Part shown: piece after piece, positions 55,734-64,000 of the stretch
Numbering within the stretch: the first letter of the stretch is position 1
Layout of the letters: every line of letters starts with the position of its first letter
Source of the DNA: Candidatus Accumulibacter propinquus
GTDB lineage: Bacteria; Pseudomonadota; Gammaproteobacteria; Burkholderiales; Rhodocyclaceae
Reading direction: 5' to 3'
DNA length: 64,000 bases
Assembly (NCBI GenBank): GCA_016714935.1
Contig: JADKBU010000005.1
Location: forward strand, 124,001 to 188,000
Made by a program: the position numbers and the translations under genes
Notes under the pieces: generated by a model
Told to the model about the DNA's origin: nothing
Databases searched by the model: none
What the model saw: the letters and a program-made list of their open reading frames with translations, nothing else

Positions 55734-55821
55734 GGCGGAAACCGATCAGGTGAGGGTTGCAAGGGTCGGCGGGATTCTAGCATGCAGTCGTCCGCGCCGC
55801 CGCCGCCGCCGCGGCCCGGCA

Positions 55822-56946
55822 TCACGCGCCTGGCGGCAGGCGGGCATCGCCGGGCGCCGGCTCGTCCTCGCCACCGGCCGGAAGGTCGTTGACCCACGCC
55901 TGCAGCAGGGTGTAGGCGACGGCCAGCACCACCGGGCCGACGAAAATGCCGACGAGTCCGAAGGCCAGCAGGCCACCGATGACCCCGGCCAGGATCAGCA
56001 ATAATGGCAGGTCGGCGCCTTTTCTGATCAGGATCGGACGCAGGAAGTTGTCGAGTGAAGTGACGATGACCGTCCAGACCAACAGGAAAGTGCCCCAGGC
56101 CGTGCTGTCACTCCAGAACAGCCAGATCACGGCCGGCACCAGAACCAGTCCCGGTCCGAGTTGCGCGATGCAGAACATGAACATCAGCGCCGTCAGGACG
56201 GCAACCAACGGCAACCCGGCAATGGCCAGGCCGATCCCACCGAGGATCGACTGCACCAGCGCGGTGATCCCGACCCCGAGTGCCACGGCCCGGGCCGCCT
56301 GTGCGGCCAGCAGTACGGCCTTTTCGCCGCGGTCGCCAGCCAGCCGGTAGCCGAAGCGCCGCACGCCGGTGGCAGCGCTCTCCCCCGAAGAATAGAGGAC
56401 CGCCGAGAGGGCGACGGTCAGCAGGAACTGAACGAAGACCAGGCCAAAGCTGCCGACCTCGCTGACGAACCAGCGGGTCATGCTGCCAGCGTAGGGAACG
56501 GCCTTGGCCGCGAGTTCTGCGGTACCGATGGTTGCGAGCTGGGTCCACGCGTGCTCGATCTTCACCCCGACCAGCGGTAAGTCGCCGACCCACGCGGGTG
56601 GCGACGGCACCCTGAACTCGGTGAGGTATTTGCTCCACTCCGCGATCTGATCGGCATTGTCGACGAGGGTGGCAATCGCCAGCGACAACGGCACGATCAG
56701 CACCAGCAGCACCAACAGAATCATGGCGATCACTGCCGGCGTCCGCCGGTTGCCGAGGCGCTGTTGCACCCGCAGCATTAAGGGCCAGGTGGCGATGACG
56801 ACCATCGTGGCCCAGATCAGTGCCGGCAGGAATGGGCGCAGGATCCAGACCGAGGCGGCGATCAGCGCGCAGAGGAAGAGCACTGCCAGTGCAGGGCGGG
56901 CGATTTCGGGGGGAGGCTCGGTCGGCTTCATCTTCTCGTCAGGCAT
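55822..56946 (-). CDS. AI-2E family transporter (YdiK/PerM-like)
   Basis: A 374-aa inner-membrane protein with seven to eight helices: two near residues 18-60, one near 68-92, and a cluster after 160. The family core GVGITALVQSILGGIGLAIAGLPLVAVLTALMF and the C-terminal LPLLLILAGVIGGLLAFGLVGIFVGPVVLAVAYTLL are clear. Family members export diverse solutes or act as antiporters; autoinducer-2 transport should not be assumed. A second ATG five codons in (MKPTEPPP) is a possible start. The tail is Gly/Pro/Glu-rich. Confidence 0.88.
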   Translation of the reverse strand: MPDEKMKPTEPPPEIARPALAVLFLCALIAASVWILRPFLPALIWATMVVIATWPLMLRVQQRLGNRRTPAVIAMILLVLLVLIVPLSLAIATLVDNADQIAEWSKYLTEFRVPSPPAWVGDLPLVGVKIEHAWTQLATIGTAELAAKAVPYAGSMTRWFVSEVGSFGLVFVQFLLTVALSAVLYSSGESAATGVRRFGYRLAGDRGEKAVLLAAQAARAVALGVGITALVQSILGGIGLAIAGLPLVAVLTALMFMFCIAQLGPGLVLVPAVIWLFWSDSTAWGTFLLVWTVIVTSLDNFLRPILIRKGADLPLLLILAGVIGGLLAFGLVGIFVGPVVLAVAYTLLQAWVNDLPAGGEDEPAPGDARLPPGA

Positions 56947-57279
56947 ATCCGGGATTTTTCGAGGCCATGGGCCGCGCTTGGACCCATTTCCCGGTCATTG
57001 TTTCAGTGTGCTGCGCCGGCTGTTGGAGCGCGCATGACCACCGGCTTTCGCCGCAACGCCGCAGCCGTTGCCACGGCTGGCCTCTGGGCGGCATGGTAGC
57101 GCAATTCACCGACCGCGACGCGTCCACGTTTGGGAATAGAATGGCGCGCATGCAGAACCAGGCGCCGACCCGGCCGATGCCGGCAGACTCCGCATGAGAC
57201 CCGCGCGGGCGGCGCGTCAGCGCTGTGGTAGCCACGGTCGGCGATCGCCGAGCATGGCTTGCCGAGCCGGTTCGCAACG
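56947..57279. other. divergent intergenic region before the SpeE-like gene
   Basis: About 330 bases between two divergent genes. Plus-strand open frames here are Arg/Ser/Pro-rich, lack ribosome-binding sites and show no family resemblance. No strong promoter or repeat was found by eye. It must contain promoters for both flanking genes. Confidence 0.4.
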
Positions 57280-58779
57280 ATGAATCACGCCCTGCTGTTC
57301 TCGGTATTCGTTGTTGCCTCGTGTGGTCTGGCTTACGAGTTGATCGCCGGGGCACTGGCGAGTTATCTTCTTGGCGATTCGGTCACCCAGTTCTCGACGG
57401 TCATCGGTAGCTATCTGTTCGCCATGGGCGTCGGATCGTGGCTGTCGCGCTACGTCGAAAGGCGACTGGTGGCACGCTTCATCCAGGTCGAATTGATGGT
57501 CGGCGTCTTCGGCGGCTTTTCGGCGGCAGGGTTGTTCTTTGTCTTCGCCTGGTCGTCGGCGCCCTTCAAGCTGGCGCTGTATCTGGCGGTAGTCGGCATC
57601 GGCGTGCTCGTCGGCCTGGAAATTCCGCTGATCATGCGCATTCTTGAACGCGATCTGGCGTTCAAGGATCTGGTCTCGCAGGTATTGACCTTCGATTACC
57701 TCGGCGCGCTCGCTGTTTCGATTCTCTTTCCTGTCGTGCTGGTGCCCCATCTGGGCCTGATGCGCAGTGCCCTGCTGTTCGGCCTGCTCAACGTTGCGGT
57801 TGCTCTCTGGGCCTGCTGGCTGTTTCGCGAGCAGTTGCGCAACGTCGGCTGGCTAGGCGTGCAAGGGGGGGCGTCGATGCTCGTGCTGTTGGCCGCTTTC
57901 GCTGCAGCCGGCGAGTTGACTTCTCTGGCCGAGGCTCATCTCTACGCCGATGACATCGTACATGCCGAGAGCACGCCGTACCAGCGGATCGTCGTCACGC
58001 GCTGGAAGGACGACCTGCGCCTGCATCTGAACAACAACCTGCAGTTCAGTTCGCGCGACGAGTACCGCTATCACGAGGCACTGGTGCATCCGGGGCTGTC
58101 CACTTTGCCGGCGGCGCGGCGCGTGCTGGTTCTCGGCGGCGGCGACGGTTTGGCCGTGCGGGAGATTCTCAAGTATCCGCAGATCGAGTCGGTGACGCTG
58201 GTCGACCTCGATCCGGCAATGACACGACTGTTTGCCAGCGCACCGCCGTTACGCAAGCTCAACGAGGATGCGCTACGTTCGAGCAAGGTCAGCGTGGTCA
58301 ATGCCGATGCGCTACAGTGGCTCGAGGACAACGACGATCTCTTCGATTTCGTCGTCGTCGATTTTCCCGATCCATCGAATTTTGCGATCGGCAAGCTCTA
58401 CAGTGCTTCCTTCTATCGCCTGCTCGAGAAACACCTGACGGCCAATGCGCTGGCGGTCATCCAGTCCACCTCGCCGCTCTACGCCCGGCAGTCGTTCTGG
58501 TGTGTGGTCACCACGCTGGAGAGTGTCGGGCTGCTCGTCACACCCTACCATGCGCTGGTGCCGTCCTTTGGTGAATGGGGTTTCGTGCTGGCGGGGCGAC
58601 ACGCGTATCGGCCACCGCCGGCGTACGCGGTGGCCACGCGCTTCCTGACGGCCGATACCACTCCGGCCCTGTTCCTGTTTCCCAAGGACATGGCGCGTGT
58701 CGAGACCGAGGTGAACCGTCTGAACAGTCAGGTGCTGGTGCGCTACTTCGAACAGGAGTGGCGACAGGTGATTCGCTAG
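57280..58779 (+). CDS. membrane-bound spermidine synthase-like protein
   Basis: A 499-aa protein with two parts. Residues 1-200 hold about six to seven TM helices (LLFSVFVVASCGLAYELIAGALASYLLG at the start). Residues 205-499 are a Rossmann methyltransferase-fold domain like polyamine aminopropyltransferases: QRIVVTRWKDDLRLHLNNNLQFSSRDEYRYHEALVHP, the SAM loop VLVLGGGDGLAVREIL and VVVDFPDPSN. Substrate-site residues resemble SpeE, but the membrane domain points to an envelope or lipid-linked role. The ATG at 57280 is preferred; TTG at 57259 is an upstream alternative. It ends three bases before the FAD oxidoreductase gene. Confidence 0.88.
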   Translation: MNHALLFSVFVVASCGLAYELIAGALASYLLGDSVTQFSTVIGSYLFAMGVGSWLSRYVERRLVARFIQVELMVGVFGGFSAAGLFFVFAWSSAPFKLALYLAVVGIGVLVGLEIPLIMRILERDLAFKDLVSQVLTFDYLGALAVSILFPVVLVPHLGLMRSALLFGLLNVAVALWACWLFREQLRNVGWLGVQGGASMLVLLAAFAAAGELTSLAEAHLYADDIVHAESTPYQRIVVTRWKDDLRLHLNNNLQFSSRDEYRYHEALVHPGLSTLPAARRVLVLGGGDGLAVREILKYPQIESVTLVDLDPAMTRLFASAPPLRKLNEDALRSSKVSVVNADALQWLEDNDDLFDFVVVDFPDPSNFAIGKLYSASFYRLLEKHLTANALAVIQSTSPLYARQSFWCVVTTLESVGLLVTPYHALVPSFGEWGFVLAGRHAYRPPPAYAVATRFLTADTTPALFLFPKDMARVETEVNRLNSQVLVRYFEQEWRQVIR

Positions 58780-58782
58780 GGC

Positions 58783-60435
58783 ATGGACCGCCGCGAATTC
58801 ATGGTCTCTGCGGGGATCGCCGGTACGGCCTCGCTGCTGGGCTGCCGCGGCACGCCAACGCCCCTGCCGCCAGGCGAACTGCTCGGGGCTTCGCTCGCCC
58901 TCGGGCATCGCTTGCCTGCGCATGACCTGGCGCCACCCGACAGCACGCAGCACGTCCCGGTGCTCATCGTCGGTGCCGGCATCGGCGGCCTTTCCGCTGG
59001 CTGGAAACTGGCCAAGTCGGGCTTCGCCGATTTCTTGATCGTTGACCTGGAGAGCGAAGCCGGGGGCAATTCACGGGCCGGTCGCAACACGATCAGCGCC
59101 TATCCCTGGGGCGCGCATTATCTGCCGCTACCGACGCGCGAAGCGACGGCGGTACGCGAGTTGCTCGCCGAACTGGGCGTGCTGCAGGGCGATCCGCGTG
59201 CCGTCAGGCCGAGCTATGACGAGCGCTATCTGTGCGCCACTCCGCAGGAGCGGCTCTATCGAAACGGCCGCTGGCAGGAAGGCCTGCTCCCTCAGAGCGG
59301 CGTCGGTGCCTCGGAACGCGGACAGTATCAGCGCTTTGCCGACCTGATGGCGGCTTTCCGGCGTCAGCGCGACACTCTCGGGCGGCGTGCCTTCGCCTTG
59401 CCCATGGCGTTGTCGAGCCGTTCGGCCGAACTGCTGGCGCTCGACCAGTTGAGCATGCGCGACTGGCTGCTCGCGCAGCGACTGGATTCACCGCATCTGC
59501 ACTGGTACGTCAACTATGCCTGCCGCGACGACTATGGGGCGGGTAGCTCCGCGGTTTCGGCCTGGGCCGGTATCCATTACTTTGCCTGCCGCGACGGCGA
59601 GGCGCAGAACGCAGCCAGCGACAGCGTACTCACTGCGCCGGAAGGCAACGCCTGGCTGAGCAACGGGCTACTGCGATCGATCCGCGAACGTGTCGGGGCG
59701 CGATTGCTCACCGGCGCTCTCGCCTTCCGCGTTGCCGCCGGAAGCGCACCAGCGGCCGGCCGTCGTATCGAGGTTCACCTGTGGTTGCCCGACGAGCGTC
59801 GTACGCTGCGCGTACTCACCGAGCAGCTGATCTGGGCCGCGCCACTGTTCCTGGTGCCGAAAGTCTTCGCCGGTTACCCGGAGCTGAAGGTCGCCGCCGG
59901 CAGTTACAGCTACGCGCCCTGGCTGGTCGCCAACCTGACGCTGTCGCGCTTTCCGGACGACCGCGCCGGCGCCCCGCCGGCCTGGGACAATGTGCTTTAC
60001 GATAGTCCCGGCCTCGGCTATGTGGTGGCTACACATCAACACCTGCGCGCCTGGCGCGGGCCGACCGTGCTCACCTACTACCGCGCCCTCGACGAGGTGA
60101 GCCCGCAGCAGGGCAGGGAGGCGCTGCGTGACGCAGCACGCGAAGTATGGGCGGAACAGATCCTGGCGGATCTGGAACGACCGCATCCCGATATCCGGCA
60201 GTTGACGACACGCCTCGACGTCTTTCGCAACGGGCATGCCATGGCACGGCCGGTTCCCGGCCTGATCTCTGGCGCAGCACGCCGGCGCTTTGCCGTCGAC
60301 GGGACAAACCTGCGCTTTGCGCACGCCGATGTCAGTGGTTTTTCGTTGTTCGAAGAAGCGCAATACCGCGGTGTCCTGGCTGCCGAACGAACGCTGCGGC
60401 GTCTCGGTGCGCGCTTCACGTCTTCATTGGCGTAG
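58783..60435 (+). CDS. exported FAD-dependent amine-oxidase-like oxidoreductase
   Basis: A 550-aa flavoprotein. The N terminus MDRREFMVSAGIAGTASLLGC has a twin-arginine-like motif and a lipobox (LLGC, Cys at 21), suggesting Tat export and lipid anchoring. The FAD-binding GxGxxG is VLIVGAGIGGLSAGWKLAKSG, followed by the acidic ribose contact in IVDLESEAGG. The C-terminal region (DLERPHPDIRQLTTRLDVFRNGHAMARPVPG) and FAHADVSGFSLFEEAQYRG resemble amine-oxidase/phytoene-desaturase folds. Three bases separate it from the SpeE-like gene, so the two almost certainly act together. Substrate unknown. Confidence 0.82.
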   Translation: MDRREFMVSAGIAGTASLLGCRGTPTPLPPGELLGASLALGHRLPAHDLAPPDSTQHVPVLIVGAGIGGLSAGWKLAKSGFADFLIVDLESEAGGNSRAGRNTISAYPWGAHYLPLPTREATAVRELLAELGVLQGDPRAVRPSYDERYLCATPQERLYRNGRWQEGLLPQSGVGASERGQYQRFADLMAAFRRQRDTLGRRAFALPMALSSRSAELLALDQLSMRDWLLAQRLDSPHLHWYVNYACRDDYGAGSSAVSAWAGIHYFACRDGEAQNAASDSVLTAPEGNAWLSNGLLRSIRERVGARLLTGALAFRVAAGSAPAAGRRIEVHLWLPDERRTLRVLTEQLIWAAPLFLVPKVFAGYPELKVAAGSYSYAPWLVANLTLSRFPDDRAGAPPAWDNVLYDSPGLGYVVATHQHLRAWRGPTVLTYYRALDEVSPQQGREALRDAAREVWAEQILADLERPHPDIRQLTTRLDVFRNGHAMARPVPGLISGAARRRFAVDGTNLRFAHADVSGFSLFEEAQYRGVLAAERTLRRLGARFTSSLA

Positions 60436-60441
60436 ATTGCC

Positions 60442-60480
60442 GGTGTTGTGCCAAAGCGACTCTCGCGCTGGCACAACACC
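60442..60480 (+). terminator. bidirectional hairpin between convergent genes
   Basis: GGTGTTGTGCCA (60442-60453) pairs perfectly with TGGCACAACACC (60469-60480), with a further inner GCGA/TCGC pairing. It sits seven bases after the FAD oxidoreductase stop and 16 bases beyond the chemoreceptor stop. No T tract is present. Confidence 0.6.
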
Positions 60481-60496
60481 ACCATTCCCAGGCTCG

Positions 60497-62128
60497 TCAG
60501 GTGCGCAGGAACTGCACCGCTTCGCGGAGCTGACGTGCCGTGTTGGCGAGGTCGTTGGCAGTGGCGGAAACCTGCAGCGCGGCGGTACTGTTCTCCTCGG
60601 CGCCGCTGGCCATGCGTTCGACCGCCAGAGCAATGTCGCCGCTGCCCTGGCGTTGCACGTCGAGCCCCTGCGCGATTGCCTGCATGTCGCTGACGAGCAG
60701 GCGGGTTTCCGCAGCGATGTCGTCCATTGTCGTCCTGGCACTGCGGACGGTATCGATGCTGATGCGGGCTCTGTCCGATCCCTCGCTCATTCCTTTGGCG
60801 GCGCCTTCGACGCCGGACTGGATCTGCGTGATCATCGCCGCGATGCGGTCGGTCGATTGCGCCGTGCGTTCAGCGAGTTTTCTCACCTCGTCGGCAACGA
60901 CCGCAAAGCCGCGTCCCTGCTCACCGGCCCGTGCGGCTTCGATGGCGGCATTCAGTGCCAGCAGGTTGGTCTGGTCGGCAATTTCGCGAATCACCCCGAC
61001 GATGCCGGAAATCTCACGGGAATGTTCGCCCAGCCGCCGCATCGAATCGGCGGTTTCCTGCACGTCGGTCGCGAGTCGTTCCACGACCGTGGCGGTGGTG
61101 GAGATTTCCGTGCTTCCCTGATCGCAACGGGTTCCAGCCTGCTGCACCTTGCTCTTCGCCGCATCAGCCTGTGCCGCCATCACCGAGATGCCGCTCGACA
61201 TCTGCTCCACCGTGGTGACCATGGCACTGACCGCGGAATTCTGGCGGTGCGTGCCGTCAGCGACCCCGGCAATGGTCTGCGAGAGTCGCATCGCCGAAGC
61301 ACTCAGCGTTTCCGCCGCAGCGCGAATCTGCCGGACCGTCTGTGCCAGCTTTTCGCCGGTCGCGTCGATGGAACGGAGCAGTTCGCCAATTTCATCGGCG
61401 CGGCGGCTGACGCTCGTCTGGGGGGCGAGATCGCCGCTGGCCAGATCGCCGAGTCGTCGCTTCGCTTCACCAATGCCCGTCAGCAGCGAACGACTAAAGA
61501 GGTAGTTGCCTGCCGCAGCGACTCCGCCGCTAAACAGAAATACGGCCAGCAGTACCCATAGATCGTCGCGCAGGCCCGCGGCCGTCAATGCTTCGACCTC
61601 CTCCTGTTCTCGGGTACTCAGGGAGACCACGTCGTCGATAGCCTTCCGGTGCTCGGCATACTGTACTTCGAGCTGTTTCAGTGAGGTGCGCACAGCGGAC
61701 TCGTCTCCGGCGTTCACCGCCGGAAGAAACTGCTGGTCCACGATCTCGAAAAACCGTATCGACGCTTTATGCGCGTCGTTCAGGAAGCGAGTCTTGATGC
61801 TCTCGGGCAACTGCTGCTCAAGCCAGAACTTGTGGCGTGTGTCGTAATCCGTACGCAGTTGTCCGAGCCTGGCAAGCAGGGTTTCGCGCTCGGTCCGCCG
61901 GTCCGGATCGGACAGTTGCAGGGTCGTCAGGTACGACTCGATGATGTAGTTTGGTGGCGGCAGGATGTCCGCGACCAGGTCCTTGTAGAGGACGATGCGC
62001 TGATAATTGGGGCCGCCGACCTTGGTTTCGCTGATGGTGTGCGATGTCCAGGCGCCAAACAGCAGAAAGCCGCCGGCGAGGGAAATGGCCACCAGCAGCA
62101 CTTGGGTGCGCAGGCTGAAACGGGTCAT
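60497..62128 (-). CDS. methyl-accepting chemotaxis protein
   Basis: Transmembrane chemoreceptor (543 aa). TM1 is at about 8-27 and TM2 at about 188-210, enclosing a roughly 160-residue periplasmic domain predicted helical (four-helix-bundle type, ligand not inferable). A HAMP domain follows (about 212-265), then the long cytoplasmic coiled coil. The conserved hairpin tip for CheA/CheW is at 381-421 (EIADQTNLLALNAAIEAARAGEQGRGFAVVADEVRKLAERT, given here as key segments). No che genes are adjacent. A C-terminal CheR-tether pentapeptide is absent (ends VQFLRT). Confidence 0.94.
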   Translation of the reverse strand: MTRFSLRTQVLLVAISLAGGFLLFGAWTSHTISETKVGGPNYQRIVLYKDLVADILPPPNYIIESYLTTLQLSDPDRRTERETLLARLGQLRTDYDTRHKFWLEQQLPESIKTRFLNDAHKASIRFFEIVDQQFLPAVNAGDESAVRTSLKQLEVQYAEHRKAIDDVVSLSTREQEEVEALTAAGLRDDLWVLLAVFLFSGGVAAAGNYLFSRSLLTGIGEAKRRLGDLASGDLAPQTSVSRRADEIGELLRSIDATGEKLAQTVRQIRAAAETLSASAMRLSQTIAGVADGTHRQNSAVSAMVTTVEQMSSGISVMAAQADAAKSKVQQAGTRCDQGSTEISTTATVVERLATDVQETADSMRRLGEHSREISGIVGVIREIADQTNLLALNAAIEAARAGEQGRGFAVVADEVRKLAERTAQSTDRIAAMITQIQSGVEGAAKGMSEGSDRARISIDTVRSARTTMDDIAAETRLLVSDMQAIAQGLDVQRQGSGDIALAVERMASGAEENSTAALQVSATANDLANTARQLREAVQFLRT

Positions 62129-62387
62129 ATCAGGTCTCCAGGGTTGGCCCTACAGCTTGATGTGAAGGGTTCGATTGGTCACGGATGGCGTCCAGCGAGC
62201 ATCGGCACGCGGTCGAGCGATGCCTGTTGCCACCCTGATTGTACAGATGCGCGTCCCTCGGACAAGGTGAAGCGCAAAAGGTGCCGGCTGCACCCCGGTC
62301 AACGCGCCGCGTTGGCGTGATTCGCGGACTCGATCGGCCGCCAGAGGCCGCCTCTCGGTTTGACTCTGCCGGTGATGGGGACTACAT

Positions 62388-62407
62388 TAATGACCGTTCG
62401 GTCATTA
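62388..62407 (+). promoter_or_regulatory. 20-bp palindromic TetR-type operator
   Basis: TAATGACCG (62388-62396), two central T, then CGGTCATTA (62399-62407): a perfect inverted repeat of 9-bp half-sites. It ends ten bases before the ATG of the TetR gene. The TGACCG/CGGTCA core is familiar in TetR-family efflux regulators, so autoregulation of the regulator-efflux operon is very likely. Confidence 0.85.
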
Positions 62408-62417
62408 GCGTTGCCTG

Positions 62418-63089
62418 ATGAGTTCTGCCACCTTCCGATCTGCATTGAACCTTTCGCCAGCCGAGCGCACGACGCGTCGCCGCCGCAAGGACGCCCGCCC
62501 CTCCGAACTCACCGCGGCAGCACTCGAACTCTTTGTCGAACAGGGTTTTGCCGCCACCCGGCTCGACCATGTCGCTGCCCGCGCGGGCGTTTCAAAGGGC
62601 ACCCTTTATCTCTATTTCAACAGCAAGGAAGCGCTGTTCAAGGCGGTCGTCGAAGACGGAATGGTGGCCGCGCTGGTCGCTGCCGAGCAGCATTTGTCGG
62701 ATCACCACGGGTCGGCCACGGAACTGCTGCAGCAGTTGCTGCGCGGCTGGTGGGAGCAGATCGGGAGTACGTCGATGGCCGGCGTGAGCAAGTTGATCAT
62801 TGCCGAATCCAGGAATTTTCCGGAACTTGCCCAATACTATCGCGAGCGAGTGATCCGGCGTGGCAGGGCACTGCTGCGCAGTGCCCTGCAGCGCGGGATC
62901 GACGCCGGCGAGTTTCGCCCGGTCGACGTCGAGGCGACCGTCGACGTGATCATCGCACCGTTGCTGATGTTGGCGATCTCGCGTTTTTCGCTACGCCTGT
63001 GCGGTCAGGAGGTGGCCCCCGAAGCCTACCTCGATGCGCATGTTGCTTTGCTGTTGCACGGTCTGGGTCGGGGCGAGGCGACGCGATGA
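62418..63089 (+). CDS. TetR/AcrR family transcriptional regulator
   Basis: Repressor of 223 aa. The N-terminal helix-turn-helix (about 28-78) reads ELTAAALELFVEQGFAATRLDHVAARAGVSKGTLYLYFNSKEALFKAVV, a textbook TetR pattern. The C-terminal ligand domain is all-helical (QLLRGWWEQIG, KLIIAESRNFPELAQYYRERVIRRGRALL). The gene overlaps the efflux adaptor start by four bases (ATGA), so both are in one operon under the upstream palindrome. Probably releases DNA on binding a toxic compound. Confidence 0.93.
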   Translation: MSSATFRSALNLSPAERTTRRRRKDARPSELTAAALELFVEQGFAATRLDHVAARAGVSKGTLYLYFNSKEALFKAVVEDGMVAALVAAEQHLSDHHGSATELLQQLLRGWWEQIGSTSMAGVSKLIIAESRNFPELAQYYRERVIRRGRALLRSALQRGIDAGEFRPVDVEATVDVIIAPLLMLAISRFSLRLCGQEVAPEAYLDAHVALLLHGLGRGEATR

Positions 63090-64000
63090 ACGCGTCTGTT
63101 GCGCGCAAGCTCGCTCGGCTGCTGTCGGCACTGCCGCTGTTGCTCCTGCTTGGCGCTTGCGGCAAGGCGCCGCTATCGCCTGAGCCAGCGCGGCCGGTAC
63201 TGACGCACGTCGTTGGCGATAACGCGGGTGACGAATTGCTCAGTTTCTCGGGCGAGGTGCGCTCGCGTTACGAAACGCCACTTGCCTTCCGCATCGCTGG
63301 CAAGATCACTGCCCGACTGGTTGACTCGGGTGCCGTCGTCAAGGCTGGTCAGGTCCTCGCCCGGCTGGACCCGGCGGATGCGATGCTGTCTGCGGCGGCG
63401 GCGGCGGCACAGTTGGAACTTGCCGAGGCCGACCTGCGCCGTTTCCGGAACTTGCAGGCGAAGCACTTCGTCAGCCAGGCCGCTCTCGATACCCGGGAGA
63501 CGGCTTTCAAGGCAGCACAGGCGCAGGCCGACCTGGCGCACAACCAGTCTTCTTATACGGTCCTGCGGGCCGAGCAGGCGGGTATCGTGGGACTGGTGGC
63601 GGTCGAAGTCGGACAGGTCGTGGCAGCGGGGCAGACCGTCATGCGGTTGGCGCGCGCGGACACCCTCGAAGTCGCGATCGCCATCCCCGAATCACGGATG
63701 ACCGAGTTACGCGCGCTCGGGGCGGCCACGGTCGAGCTATGGGCCGATCGTCAGGCCAGCTACGCCGGACTGCTCCGCGAAGTGTCGCCGGTTGCCGACC
63801 CGGTAACCCGTACCTACGCGGCAAGGGTGTCGATACGTCACCCCGACGCCAGAGTGCTGCTGGGGATGACGGCGACGGTGCGCTTTCTTCGCCACGACGG
63901 CAACACCCGCCTGACGGTTCCGCTGACGGCGATTTTTCAACACCAGGGCGGCCCGGCGCTATGGGTGGTCGGATCCGATCAGACGGTCGTCTTGCGACCG
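63086..64000 (+). CDS. RND efflux periplasmic adaptor subunit, partial at the right edge
   Basis: The frame from ATG 63086 stays open to the window end (305 codons seen). The signal peptide ends in the lipobox LGAC (cysteine at about residue 29), so it is an outer-leaflet lipoprotein of the inner membrane. HlyD/AcrA-type features are: barrel strands ETPLAFRIAGKITARLVDSGAVVKAGQVLARLDP (lipoyl half), a short helical hairpin (AAAAQLELAEADLRRFRNLQAKHFVSQAALDTRETAFKAAQAQ), the second lipoyl half, and the beta-barrel SYAGLLREVSPVADPVTRTYAARVSI. The pump gene is expected just beyond the edge. Confidence 0.93.
   Translation, partial: MNASVARKLARLLSALPLLLLLGACGKAPLSPEPARPVLTHVVGDNAGDELLSFSGEVRSRYETPLAFRIAGKITARLVDSGAVVKAGQVLARLDPADAMLSAAAAAAQLELAEADLRRFRNLQAKHFVSQAALDTRETAFKAAQAQADLAHNQSSYTVLRAEQAGIVGLVAVEVGQVVAAGQTVMRLARADTLEVAIAIPESRMTELRALGAATVELWADRQASYAGLLREVSPVADPVTRTYAARVSIRHPDARVLLGMTATVRFLRHDGNTRLTVPLTAIFQHQGGPALWVVGSDQTVVLRP

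Overview
The window reads as a chromosomal segment of a high-GC betaproteobacterium. It contains about 58 protein genes, one tRNA, no rRNA, no CRISPR array and no recognisable insertion sequence or phage. Gene order supports this placement: leuC-leuD-leuB-asd-fimV-truA-trpF-trpB-trpA-accD-folC-(SPOR protein)-cvpA-purF-metZ, and carA-carB-greA beside yhbY/rlmE-ftsH-folP-glmM, are classic beta/gammaproteobacterial arrangements. A phasin gene (polyhydroxyalkanoate granules) and a Pit/DUF47 phosphate-uptake pair fit a storage-polymer and polyphosphate organism of the Rhodocyclales/Accumulibacter kind. That genus-level placement is inference, not shown by any marker gene here.

Layout. 1-2.8 kb: phasin, a secreted-looking beta-propeller protein and queC. 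2.9-6.7 kb (minus): alaC-alaA-hom, amino-donor and aspartate-family metabolism. 6.8-9.2 kb: an Xcc1710-like protein, an ArnD-like deacetylase, a Bax-inhibitor-like membrane protein and tRNA-Ser(UGA). 9.2-11.7 kb: the least gene-dense part, with a DUF1345 membrane protein and a low-complexity secreted protein. 11.7-14.4 kb: aroC, a DUF465 protein and an MFS permease. 14.4-32.9 kb: one long plus-strand run for leucine, aspartate semialdehyde, FimV, tryptophan, fatty acid, folate, purine and methionine biosynthesis. 33-43.7 kb: cell-wall and zinc peptidases, pit-DUF47, RlmI, periplasmic MsrB/MsrA, a Fur-family regulator with a COG0523 GTPase, and a DOMON-like/NamZ pair. 43.8-55.7 kb (mostly minus): glmM-folP-ftsH-rlmE, yhbY, DUF4149, greA, carB, carA and riboflavin synthase. 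55.8-64 kb: AI-2E family transporter, a membrane spermidine-synthase-like protein paired with an exported FAD oxidoreductase, a chemoreceptor, and a TetR regulator with an obvious operator in front of an RND efflux adaptor that runs off the right edge.

The most notable signals are these. Two otherwise intact genes, pit and carB, are each broken by a single missing base in a short homopolymer; because carB is a core gene, assembly error is the leading explanation. A perfect 20-bp palindrome precedes the TetR-adaptor operon. A membrane SpeE-like/FAD-oxidoreductase pair has no obvious classical role. An imperfect 16-residue tandem repeat (six copies) lies in the SPOR protein. A 10-bp inverted repeat buries the start codon of the MFS gene. 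Several genes (queC, the MFS permease, the Fur-family regulator) lack Shine-Dalgarno sequences and have -10-like boxes so close to the ATG that leaderless transcripts are possible. Nothing in the window is clearly a wholly new multi-gene system; the SpeE-like/FAD pair is the best candidate for undescribed biochemistry.
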